A DNA stretch of 26,353 bases from AWTP1-13 sp041288195 (GTDB lineage Bacteria; Pseudomonadota; Alphaproteobacteria; Rhizobiales; Hyphomicrobiaceae). Within the stretch, counting starts at the first letter, position 1; every line of letters begins with the position of its first letter. Below the pieces are notes generated by a model. That model saw only the letters and a program-made list of their open reading frames with translations. It did not search any database and was not told where the DNA came from. Below are positions 18,454-26,353 of this stretch, piece after piece. Where the stretch lies: contig JBGGME010000101.1 in NCBI GenBank assembly GCA_041288195.1, positions 1-26,353 of the forward strand, in the 5' to 3' direction. The position numbers were made by a program, and so were the translations under genes.

Positions 18454-18992
18454 GTGCAGCTCCCCGCTTCGGGGATTGGAGGGCGAGGGCCCCCGCGCTG
18501 CGCCTGACCCTCGAGGCGGGCATGCAGATCGCGGCGCGCCCTGGCGAGCCGGCTCATCACGGTGCCAATGGGTGTTTGGGTGATGTCGGCGGCTTCCTTG
18601 TAGGACAGCCCGTCGATGCACACGAGCGCGATCAGCACCCGCTGCTCGGCGGGGAGATGCCCCAGCGCCGCGCTGACGGCCTGCAGCGTGAGGCGGCTCT
18701 CGACGACATCACGCCCGTCGGTGCCCGCCAGCGCCTCCGCGGCCTCTACATTCACCTGCTCGCCCCGCACTTTGCGGGCACGGGCGCGATCTAGCCACAG
18801 GTTTTGAGCGATTCGGTACATCCAGCTGTCGAGCCGTGTCCCTGGTTGCCATTGCTCCACCCGCGACAAGGCGCGCATACAGGTTTCCTGGACGAGATCG
18901 TCGGCCTGATCCAAGTCTCCTGTGAGGGCAACAGCAAAGCGCCTTAAACGCGGCAACAACTCTACCATCCGAGTGCGGAGCTCGTCCGTCAC
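18450..18992 (-). CDS. ECF-family RNA polymerase sigma factor
   Basis: The 180-residue protein has sigma region 2 (about 11-77; DQADDLVQETCMRAL and TRLDSWMYRIAQNLWLDRAR) and region 4 (about 105-160; HLPAEQRVLIALVCIDGLSY, then a helix-turn-helix with TPIGTVMSRLARARRDL). It lacks regions 1 and 3, as expected for the extracytoplasmic-function class. The start is a GTG at 18992 with GGGGAGG 7 bases upstream. It is co-transcribed with the anti-sigma gene through a 4-base overlap. An ECF-type promoter match lies just upstream, suggesting self-activation. Its regulon is unknown. Confidence 0.94.
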   Translation of the reverse strand: MTDELRTRMVELLPRLRRFAVALTGDLDQADDLVQETCMRALSRVEQWQPGTRLDSWMYRIAQNLWLDRARARKVRGEQVNVEAAEALAGTDGRDVVESRLTLQAVSAALGHLPAEQRVLIALVCIDGLSYKEAADITQTPIGTVMSRLARARRDLHARLEGQAQRGGPRPPIPEAGSCT

Positions 18993-19021
18993 GCGCCTGC
19001 CTCCCCGCGAGTCCCAATGAC

Positions 19022-19047
19022 AACGAATCCTCCCAGCGGTTAATTCC
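19022..19047 (-). promoter_or_regulatory. candidate ECF-type promoter of the sigma/anti-sigma operon
   Basis: On the minus strand GGAAT (19047-19043) and CGTT (19025-19022) are separated by 17 bases. Predicted transcription would begin near 19015, a little over 20 bases before the GTG start. Position, spacing and the self-regulating habit of ECF sigma genes all fit. Confidence 0.5.
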
Positions 19048-19057
19048 CGGGTCTTAA
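19040..19057. promoter_or_regulatory. 18-base dyad overlapping the ECF promoter -35
   Basis: TTAA-TT-CCCGGG-TC-TTAA is symmetric except for the two inner dinucleotides (14 of 18 bases). It covers the -35 element of the ECF promoter candidate. This is a plausible operator, with the Lrp/AsnC protein encoded next to it as one possible binder, but no binding protein is identified by the sequence itself. Confidence 0.35.
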
Positions 19058-19112
19058 TATTCCGATGGAGGAGCGGCGCAGATTTGCCGCAATTGGTGTC
19101 GACGCGCGCCGC

Positions 19113-19604
19113 TCAGCGCATCTGACGTCGCTGCGCCAGTGCCACGGGCACGCCAGGCTCGAACTTCACGCGGCGCAGGACGAGCGTCGTCTTGACGCCG
19201 GCCACATTGGGCGCCGCGGTCAGATCCTGGATGATGAAATCCTGAAATGAGGTCAGATCGGGGGCAACGCACTTGAGCAAAAAGTCGCTCTCGCCGGAGA
19301 GCATGTAACATTCGCGCACCAGCGGCCACGCCAACACGCGGTTTTCGAAGGCGCGCAGATCGGTCTCGGACTGGCTGTGGAGCGCCACCATCGCGAAAGC
19401 GATGACCTCGAAACCCACCGTCTTCTCGTCGAGCATGCCGAAATAGCCGGAGATCATGCCGGCCTGCTCCAGTGCGCGCACGCGCCGCAGGCAGGGCGGC
19501 GGCGAGATGCCGACCTTGCGGGCGAGCTCGACATTGCTGATGCGTCCGTTGGCCTGCAGCTCTTTCAAGATGCGCCAATCGGTAGCATCGAGGCGCGCGC
19601 GCAT
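19113..19604 (-). CDS. Lrp/AsnC family transcriptional regulator
   Basis: The 163-residue protein has an N-terminal helix-turn-helix (about 5-55; LDATDWRILKELQANGRISN, then VELARKVGISPPPCLRRVRAL) and a C-terminal RAM/AsnC effector-binding domain. Proteins of this family usually sense an amino acid and control metabolism or transport as oligomers. GGGAG lies about 10 bases before the ATG. It is divergent from the ELM1-family gene (104-base gap), so that gene and the exporter after it are natural targets, and it lies directly upstream of the ECF operon on the same strand. Confidence 0.95.
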   Translation of the reverse strand: MRARLDATDWRILKELQANGRISNVELARKVGISPPPCLRRVRALEQAGMISGYFGMLDEKTVGFEVIAFAMVALHSQSETDLRAFENRVLAWPLVRECYMLSGESDFLLKCVAPDLTSFQDFIIQDLTAAPNVAGVKTTLVLRRVKFEPGVPVALAQRRQMR

Positions 19605-19708
19605 AGGGCTAAGACTCCCGGGCCTTTGTGGCGAATCTGACGCAGCTGCGGCGCTAAGGCAACTTTGTTTCTCACACGCGACATAAAAGCCCAGTCCTGG
19701 GGAAACGA

Positions 19709-20737
19709 ATGATTGAAGCGCGCGAAGCCGTCGCCGGCAAGACCGGCTGGATCATCAGTGACGGAAAGACCGGCAACGACGTGCAGACGCGGGGTGTGTT
19801 CGACGCCTTGGGGCTTAACTATGAGGTCAAATCGGTCGATCCCAGGGGCATCTGGAAGCTGCTCTCGCCCTGGGGTCCGGTCGATCCCGCGGAGCGGTTT
19901 GGCACAACCGATAGCCAATTCCGCCCGCCGTGGCCCGAGTTCGCGATCTCGATCGGCCGCCTTACCACGCCCTATATCCGCAGGCTCAAGCGGGCAGCGC
20001 GCCTTGCCACCTATACGATTATTCTGCAGAACCCGAAGGTGGGCCCCAGCGCTGCCGATCTTTTCTGGGTGCCCGAGCACGATACGCGGCGGGGGCCCAA
20101 CGTGATCACCACTCTGACCGCCCCGCACAGCTTCACGGCGCGGCGCCTGCAGCAGCTGCGCGCGTCCGTGCTGCCAGGTATCGCGGGGCTGCCACGGCCG
20201 CGCGTTGCCGTGATGCTCGGCGGCCCCAATGGCGATTACCACTACACGCCTGCCGCTATGGCGCGCCTCGCCTCCGCACTGCAATCGCTGGTGCGGCTCG
20301 GAGCCAGCCTCCTCATCACGCCGTCGCGGCGCACGCCCGAGGCGGTGACGGACTTCGTGCGGGAGGCAACGGAGGGGGCGCCCCGCATTCTCTGGGACGG
20401 CACCGGCGCGAATCCCTATCCGCAGTTCCTGGCCCACGCCGATGCCTTTATCGCGCCGGCGGACTCCCTCAACATGACCGGCGAGCCCTGCGCCACGGGC
20501 AAGCCCGTTTATGTGTTCGAGCCCGAGGGCGGCTCGGTCAAGTTCACGCGCTTTCACGATTCTCTGCGCAATCACGGGGCCACGCGTCCGATGCCGGAGC
20601 GTTTCGAGCGGCTCGAGACTTGGGAGTATGCGCCGCTCAACTCCTCCGAGACCATCGCCGGCGAGATCGCGCGGCGCTGGCTCAAGCGGCGCCAGATGCT
20701 GGGCGCGGCGCCTGCCGCAGCCGGCAGCGAGGCCTGA
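19709..20737 (+). CDS. mitochondrial-fission ELM1 family protein (DUF1022)
   Basis: The 342-residue protein matches the ELM1/DUF1022 family. Typical segments are GWIISDGKTGNDVQTRGVFDAL at the start (residues 13-34, shown only to mark it: TGWIISDGKTGN), the central VMLGGPNGDYHY, and SLNMTGEPCATGKPVYVFEP near the C-terminus, which recalls the fold of nucleotide-sugar glycosyltransferases. In plants ELM1 recruits dynamin-related DRP3 to mitochondria; the role of the bacterial proteins is unknown. No signal peptide is visible. GGGGAAA precedes the ATG. Its stop is 4 bases before the MFS gene, so the two form an operon. Confidence 0.88.
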   Translation: MIEAREAVAGKTGWIISDGKTGNDVQTRGVFDALGLNYEVKSVDPRGIWKLLSPWGPVDPAERFGTTDSQFRPPWPEFAISIGRLTTPYIRRLKRAARLATYTIILQNPKVGPSAADLFWVPEHDTRRGPNVITTLTAPHSFTARRLQQLRASVLPGIAGLPRPRVAVMLGGPNGDYHYTPAAMARLASALQSLVRLGASLLITPSRRTPEAVTDFVREATEGAPRILWDGTGANPYPQFLAHADAFIAPADSLNMTGEPCATGKPVYVFEPEGGSVKFTRFHDSLRNHGATRPMPERFERLETWEYAPLNSSETIAGEIARRWLKRRQMLGAAPAAAGSEA

Positions 20738-20741
20738 CGCC

Positions 20742-22154
20742 ATGGCGTTCCCCATCGTCCCGCTCGTGGTTGCCACCGCGCTGTTCATGGAGAACACGGA
20801 CAACACGATCCTGGCGACGGCGCTGCCGACGATCGCGCGCGATCTTGGGCTCGACCCGATCTCGCTGAAACTCGCCGTGACCTCCTACCTGGTGAGCCTC
20901 GCGGTGTTCATCCCCGTCAGCGGCTGGGTGGCCGATCGCGTCGGCGCCTGCACGACGTTCCGGCTGGCGTTGACGGTGTTCATGGCCGCCTCCATCGGCT
21001 GCGCATACTCGAGCTCGCTCGGCGAGTTCGTGTTCTGGCGCGCCGTGCAGGGGATCGGCGGCGCCATGATGGTGCCGGTCGGGCGCATGGTCGTGATCCG
21101 CGCCGTGCCCAAGGGCGAGCTCGTGGCTGCGCTCTCCTTCATCGCCATGCCGGCGCTGATCGGGCCGATACTGGGGCCGCCACTCGGCGGGCTGATCGTC
21201 ACCTACACCGACTGGCGTTGGATCTTCTTCGTCAACATCCCGATCGGCATCCTCGGCATCATCCTGGCGACGCTGTTCATCCCCGAGATCAAGGAGGAGA
21301 CGCCGCCGCTCGATTGGGTGGGGTTCCTGCTCGCGGCATCGGGGCTCGGCGGCCTGATCCTCGGCACGGCGATGCTGGGACGACGCATCGCGCCTCCGGA
21401 GGTGGCCGTCGGGTGTGTGGTCGGCGGTGCCATCGCACTCGGCCTATATGCGCGGCATGCGCTGCGCGTGACGAGGCCGCTGCTCGATTTGCGGCTGCTA
21501 CGTCTGCGCACATTCGAGATCGGGATCGCGGGCGGGCTGTTCTTCCGCTTCGGCGTGGGCGCCAGTGCATTCCTGCTGCCGCTGATGCTGCAACTTGCGT
21601 TCGGGCTCGATGCGTTGCAGTCGGGCATGCTCACGTTTGCGGGTGCGCTCGGCGCGTTCGCGGTGAAGCCGCTCGCGCGAAGCATCCTGCACAGGTTCGG
21701 ATTCCGCAGGCTGCTGCTCGTCAATGGCGTGCTGGCATCGCTGGTGCTGCTCGCCTCGGCACTGTTCACGCCGGCGACGCCGCATCTCGTCATCATCGGT
21801 GTGCTGCTGTGCGGAGGCTTTCTGCGCTCGCTGCAGTTCACGAGCCTCTCCGCGATCACCTACGCCGAGGTCGAGTCGCGGCAGGTCGGGTCGGCGACCA
21901 GCATGGCGAGCGTGGCGCAGCAGGTGTCGGTGAGCTTCGGCGTGGCGGTCGGCGCGATGGTCGTGGAGACGTCGGAGGCGCTGCGCGGGCACGCGACGCC
22001 TCAGACCCAGGACTTTGCTGCCGCGTTCGTTGCGGTGGGTCTGATGTCGATGGCTTCGGCTTTGCTGATGCTGCGGCTGCCGGCGGATGCGGGGGATGAG
22101 ATTTCCGGCCGGTCGGTGCCGGTGAGCGCGCATTCGCGGGCGCCGGGAGAGTAG
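20742..22154 (+). CDS. MFS transporter, DHA2 (EmrB/QacA)-type drug exporter
   Basis: The 470-residue inner-membrane protein has many hydrophobic segments, consistent with the 14-span DHA2 class of proton-driven exporters. It shows the early motif FMENTDNTILATALPTIARD, motif A (GWVADRVG) and the antiporter motif C (ALIGPILGPPLGG). The ATG at 20742 lies 4 bases after the ELM1-family stop; an upstream in-frame extension would lie inside that gene. Its substrate cannot be told from sequence. REP-like hairpins follow its stop. Confidence 0.93.
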   Translation: MAFPIVPLVVATALFMENTDNTILATALPTIARDLGLDPISLKLAVTSYLVSLAVFIPVSGWVADRVGACTTFRLALTVFMAASIGCAYSSSLGEFVFWRAVQGIGGAMMVPVGRMVVIRAVPKGELVAALSFIAMPALIGPILGPPLGGLIVTYTDWRWIFFVNIPIGILGIILATLFIPEIKEETPPLDWVGFLLAASGLGGLILGTAMLGRRIAPPEVAVGCVVGGAIALGLYARHALRVTRPLLDLRLLRLRTFEIGIAGGLFFRFGVGASAFLLPLMLQLAFGLDALQSGMLTFAGALGAFAVKPLARSILHRFGFRRLLLVNGVLASLVLLASALFTPATPHLVIIGVLLCGGFLRSLQFTSLSAITYAEVESRQVGSATSMASVAQQVSVSFGVAVGAMVVETSEALRGHATPQTQDFAAAFVAVGLMSMASALLMLRLPADAGDEISGRSVPVSAHSRAPGE

Positions 22155-22165
22155 CTTGGGGAGTT

Positions 22166-22252
22166 GTAGTTTGGGTCGGCGCGAAGCGCGTAACCCAACA
22201 GTCCGAGACAAGAGAAATGTTGGGTAGCGCGCTTCGCGCTAACCCAACCTAC
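22166..22252. repeat. pair of inverted REP-like palindromic elements
   Basis: Two copies of a roughly 35-base element face each other: 22166-22200 and 22218-22252, with 17 bases between. Each is itself a hairpin; in the second, TTGGGT-AGCGCG pairs with CGCGCT-(A)-ACCCAA around a 3-base loop. The second copy runs 4 bases into the end of the dehydratase-like gene and includes its stop codon. Such elements (REP/BIME-like) occur in many copies in bacterial genomes and here would serve as a bidirectional terminator for two convergent genes. Confidence 0.8.
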
Positions 22253-23040
22253 AGCCCGCGCGGGCGATAGATGGCGGTGTGGGAGATGCGGGCGATGGGG
22301 GTCGTGCCGTTGGCGATGACGAGGCCGTCGAGGTCGACGAAGCGGTGGCCCTTCTTCTCGTAGTTGGCGGTTACCTTGGCGCGCACCGTCAGCTCGTCGC
22401 CGACCTTGGCGGCGGCGAAGTGGTCGACCTTGCTGCCGACGTGAATCCATGGGCCAAGCACGACGTTGTGGGTGAGAGCCCAGTTGAAGAGGCGCGGCAG
22501 CTGGCCCGGATGCGACAGGTCCTCGCGCCCATAGAGCGGGTCGCGCTCGCGCACGTCGGCGACGTACTTGGCCGCCCATTCCCTAGTGATGTCGAGCGGG
22601 CGGATGCCGAGCGCGCGGCCAATCGGCAGCGAGACCTCGTCGGCCGGGGAGCGCTCCGCGACGGCGTGGACGGCCGCGAAGGCATCGAGGGCGGGCGGCT
22701 TGGTGCCCGTCATGGCGGCATGGCCGGTGGCGCAGAGCTCACCGCGGCTCATCACCTCGATGTCGAGACCGCCATTTGCCTCCTTGGCGGCCACCGTCGC
22801 GGTCTCGCCCTCGTAGACGGGTTTGTGGAAGCGTGCCTCCAGGGTGCCGCGCGCGAGGAAGTCTCGGCCCCAGCGTGTCACGGGTGCGTGGGCCATGTAG
22901 GCGTAGACGTCGACGCCGGGCACGAGGCCGCCCGAGAAGCCGAAGCGGCGCGCGACCTCGTCGTCGTGGATCTTGTTCTCGGAGTCCCAGGCGCTGTTGT
23001 AGGCGACGACGGCGTAGGGCTCGAGGGTCGTGGTCGACAT
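22249..23040 (-). CDS. MaoC/hotdog-fold dehydratase-like protein
   Basis: The 263-residue protein looks like a double hotdog: the N-terminal half has ENKIHDDEVARRFGFSGGLV followed by PGVDVYAYMAH, as in MaoC-like (R)-hydratases, and the C-terminal half ends in a second strand-rich repeat (KVGDELTVRAKVTANYEKKG). His25 and Asp26/27 sit where a hydratase motif is expected, but the usual Asp five residues before the His is shifted (Asp19), so catalytic activity is uncertain. GGAGGA lies 5-6 bases before the ATG. It follows the DsbA-family gene by 18 bases and is probably in its operon. Acyl-CoA or acyl-protein substrates are likely. Confidence 0.75.
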   Translation of the reverse strand: MSTTTLEPYAVVAYNSAWDSENKIHDDEVARRFGFSGGLVPGVDVYAYMAHAPVTRWGRDFLARGTLEARFHKPVYEGETATVAAKEANGGLDIEVMSRGELCATGHAAMTGTKPPALDAFAAVHAVAERSPADEVSLPIGRALGIRPLDITREWAAKYVADVRERDPLYGREDLSHPGQLPRLFNWALTHNVVLGPWIHVGSKVDHFAAAKVGDELTVRAKVTANYEKKGHRFVDLDGLVIANGTTPIARISHTAIYRPRGL

Positions 23041-23058
23041 GAAAGTCCTCCCGGGATG

Positions 23059-23721
23059 TCAGTGTTGTTGCTGGGGCGTGGCCTTCACGGGCGCGCCGGC
23101 GGCCCACCAGCGCTCCATGGGCTCCAGAATGTCATCGAGCGGCCGGTAGCCGTTGGTGACGAGCGCGTAGCCCTCCGCTTCGCTGCCGGCGATCAGCGTC
23201 GGGAAGCCGTGGATGCCGAGCTGCTGGGCGGTGAGGAAGTCGCGGAAGGTCTCGTTGCGTGTGTCGGGTGCAAGGAAGGCGTCGGCAAATGCCTCACGCT
23301 CCAGGCCGGCTTCCTCGGCGACGGCGGCGATCTCATCGGGCGAGGTCATGTCGCGATTCTCGGCGTAGAAGGCCTGCTGGACGCGGCCCATGAAGGCCAG
23401 CGCCAGCTTCGGCATCATCCGGCGCACGGTGACAACGGCGCGGCAGGCGGGCTCGGTGTCGTAGACGAAGCCGTCGCGCTCCAGGAAGGCGAAGTCGAAG
23501 GGCTGGCCGGTCGCGCCATTCACCTGGGTCCAGGCGTTGCGGATATAGTCCTTGTCCTGCGGGCGCATCGGTGACGTGGTGCCGGCGCGCAGGCCGCCCA
23601 TGACGACTTCGAGGGGCATGCGCTCCTCGAAGCGCTCGGCGATCGCGCCGATGACGGGCGAGAAGCCGTAACACCACGAGCACATGGGGTCGGCGAAATA
23701 GACGAGGCGTTTGTCGGCCAT
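23059..23721 (-). CDS. DsbA-family thioredoxin-fold oxidoreductase
   Basis: The 220-residue protein has a redox-active CSWC motif (Cys14 and Cys17, in DPMCSWCYGFSP) and the cis-Pro loop (GIHGFPTLI), with a helical insertion between them as in DsbA/FrnE/2-hydroxychromene-2-carboxylate isomerase relatives. There is no signal peptide, so it acts in the cytoplasm and resembles FrnE more than a periplasmic DsbA. The ATG at 23721 leaves little room before the active site, as usual. It precedes the dehydratase-like gene by 18 bases. Confidence 0.92.
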   Translation of the reverse strand: MADKRLVYFADPMCSWCYGFSPVIGAIAERFEERMPLEVVMGGLRAGTTSPMRPQDKDYIRNAWTQVNGATGQPFDFAFLERDGFVYDTEPACRAVVTVRRMMPKLALAFMGRVQQAFYAENRDMTSPDEIAAVAEEAGLEREAFADAFLAPDTRNETFRDFLTAQQLGIHGFPTLIAGSEAEGYALVTNGYRPLDDILEPMERWWAAGAPVKATPQQQH

Positions 23722-23794
23722 GGGGTTTCGTCTGTAGGGCTCACGGGCACCAGCCGCAAATTGGTCCGCACCCTAGCATGGTCCGCGATTGGGG

Positions 23795-24514
23795 TCAGGG
23801 CTTGGCGCCGGCGCGCTCCAGCATCTCGGCGATGCGCTTATAGCCGCGGCTGTGCGCCAGCGAGAGGGGGCGCACGCCCTGGCCGTCCGCCAGATCGAGA
23901 TTGGCGCCGCCCTTGACCAGCGCCTCGACGGTCGCCTGGTGGCGCGGGCCGCCATCGCCCAGCACGATCGCCTCGATGAGCGCGGTCCAGGCGAGGTTGT
24001 TGACGTGGTCGAGCGGGGCTCTGGCAGCGATCAGCGCCTCGACCACCTTGGCATGGCCGAGGTGGGCTGCCGCTATCAGTGCGGTGCCCTTGTAGGGGCT
24101 GGTGATGGCGCGCGCATTGCCGCCGGAGGCGAGCGCCAGCTCGAGCATGGGTACATCGTCTGCGACCGCGGCGATGGTGATGACGTCGTAGGCTTGGCTG
24201 TCGAGCAGGTTGAGGTCGGCCTTGGCATCGATCAGAGCCTTGGCTGCCGCGACGTGCCGGCCGTGAGCGGCGACCATCAGCGGCGTGCGGCCGTGTCTGT
24301 CGCGGGCGTTGACGTCGGCGCCCGAGCAGGCGAGGCGGGCGATCCCGGCGGCGTCGCCCTTGGCGGCGGCCGCGTGCAGGCCGGTGTAAGCGGCGATCTC
24401 GGTGGCGCTGGGCGGGACCTGGGCCATGGGCTGCGAGCCGCACGATAGCGCCAGCACGCCCGCGATGAAACCGACCCATATTCGACGATGTGCCTTGTAG
24501 GCGAATGTGCTCAT
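23795..24514 (-). CDS. exported ankyrin-repeat protein
   Basis: The 239-residue protein starts with a signal-like segment (basic YKAHRR then hydrophobic IWVGFIAGVLALSC, about 7-25); Cys25 is not in a standard lipobox, so Sec cleavage or lipidation both remain open. About five to six ankyrin repeats follow (about 40-239), with typical TPLMVAAHGRHVAAAKALID and TALIAAAHLGHAKVVEALI. It should bind a protein partner in the envelope. The ATG at 24514 overlaps the stop of the GNAT gene (ATGA) and has GGAGAGG upstream, which decides the start over an ORF extending to 24589. Confidence 0.88.
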   Translation of the reverse strand: MSTFAYKAHRRIWVGFIAGVLALSCGSQPMAQVPPSATEIAAYTGLHAAAAKGDAAGIARLACSGADVNARDRHGRTPLMVAAHGRHVAAAKALIDAKADLNLLDSQAYDVITIAAVADDVPMLELALASGGNARAITSPYKGTALIAAAHLGHAKVVEALIAARAPLDHVNNLAWTALIEAIVLGDGGPRHQATVEALVKGGANLDLADGQGVRPLSLAHSRGYKRIAEMLERAGAKP

Positions 24515-24978
24515 TGCCGCCTCTCCAGCTTCGTAAGCTCCAACTCGTAGCGCACATCGCCATGCGCGTCCGGTCCGACGACTGTCCATCCGCGATGCTC
24601 GTAGAAGCGAGCGGCCTTGGTGTCTGGTCCCGTGGTCAGCCAGACGCGGGAGACGGCGTTTTGCTGCAGCCAGTGCAGCGCCAGATCGAGGAGGCGGCTG
24701 CCAAGGCCGCGACCCTCGTAGTCGGGATGGACGAAGAGCGCAAAGATCGATTGGGCGGCGCGGTCGGCAATGGCGAACGCAACGATCTCCCGCCCATGCT
24801 CGGCAACCCAGCCCTTGGAGTCCGTGAGGAATGAGGCGGCGACGCTCTCGTTGGTGATGCCGCGGTCCCTGAGCTGCTCGACGCTCAGGTGGTTCTCGCG
24901 CACGGACGTGCGAACCCGCGAAATGGCCGGCAGATCGCTCGCGGCGGCTTCTCGTACTGCGAATTCGAGCTCAGTCAT
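24511..24978 (-). CDS. GNAT-family N-acetyltransferase
   Basis: The 155-residue protein has the GNAT fold: the acetyl-CoA-binding motif A is FVHPDYEGRGLGSRLLDLAL (about residues 82-101), followed by the motif B region AARFYEHRGWTVVG. The N-terminus has the usual FAVREAAASDLPAI. The acceptor substrate cannot be told. It is translationally coupled to the ankyrin gene by a 4-base overlap and divergent from ettA. Confidence 0.93.
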   Translation of the reverse strand: MTELEFAVREAAASDLPAISRVRTSVRENHLSVEQLRDRGITNESVAASFLTDSKGWVAEHGREIVAFAIADRAAQSIFALFVHPDYEGRGLGSRLLDLALHWLQQNAVSRVWLTTGPDTKAARFYEHRGWTVVGPDAHGDVRYELELTKLERRQ

Positions 24979-25088
24979 TCGAAATGCGGAGCTCCAGGAC
25001 CGATATTAGCAAGATCGCTTGAGGCATCGGGGTCGCCTGGGCTAAAAGGCGCGCAACTCCCTATCATCTGCAACCCGAGGAGCGCCCG

Positions 25089-26353
<1,265 letters not shown>

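Noticed and set aside
19040..19057. CtrA box (TTAA-N7-TTAA)
   Set aside because: The two TTAA elements are 10 bases apart, not 7, so I report the site only as a dyad.
22279..23574. 431-codon plus-strand ORF opposite the dehydratase-like and DsbA-family genes
   Set aside because: It spans two well-supported genes on the other strand and has low-complexity composition.

Overview
The window is GC-rich, densely coding DNA from an alphaproteobacterium, most likely of the order Hyphomicrobiales (Rhizobiales). The evidence is the yqeY-dnaG-rpoD block next to carA/carB and greA, a CtrA-type response regulator, an alphaproteobacterial-style ECF sigma/anti-sigma pair, an ELM1-family protein (DUF1022), and a primase without the usual zinc ligands. 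This placement is my inference from gene content; no rRNA or tRNA is present to confirm it.

Layout. 1-993: a possible gene tail cut by the window edge, a 43-residue lipoprotein gene with a clear terminator, and a long gap. 994-4304: a DUF2235 alpha/beta-hydrolase (+); then on the minus strand a CtrA-like regulator coupled to a YaiI/UPF0178 gene, and a Uma2-family nuclease-like gene. 4336-9212 (-): yqeY, dnaG and rpoD, an alphaproteobacterial counterpart of the E. coli rpsU-dnaG-rpoD macromolecular synthesis operon. 9300-15147 (+): carA, a second Uma2 gene lodged between carA and carB, carB, and greA. 15346-19604: a subtilisin-like S8 peptidase (+) facing an ECF sigma/anti-sigma operon (-), with an Lrp/AsnC regulator upstream of the sigma gene. 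19709-22154 (+): an ELM1-family gene and an MFS exporter, 4 bases apart. 22166-22252: a pair of inverted REP-like hairpins. 22249-24978 (-): a hotdog-fold dehydratase-like gene, a DsbA-family oxidoreductase, an ankyrin-repeat protein and a GNAT acetyltransferase. 25089 to the end (+): ettA, cut by the window edge.

How the genes work together. The centre is housekeeping: replication priming, primary sigma factor, carbamoyl phosphate for pyrimidine and arginine synthesis, and transcript-cleavage factor. Accessory genes sit between these. The most interesting points are: a CtrA paralogue whose receiver keeps the phospho-acceptor Asp but lacks the acidic pair and the conserved Lys; two matches to GGAAT-N17-CGTT, one before the ECF sigma gene and one in the rpoD leader, which could link rpoD to stress control; an 18-base dyad overlapping the ECF promoter; and an S8 peptidase with a long Pro-rich export-side linker next to that sigma/anti-sigma pair. 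I saw no CRISPR array, insertion sequence, phage gene or RNA gene. No complete new defence or mobile system is evident.
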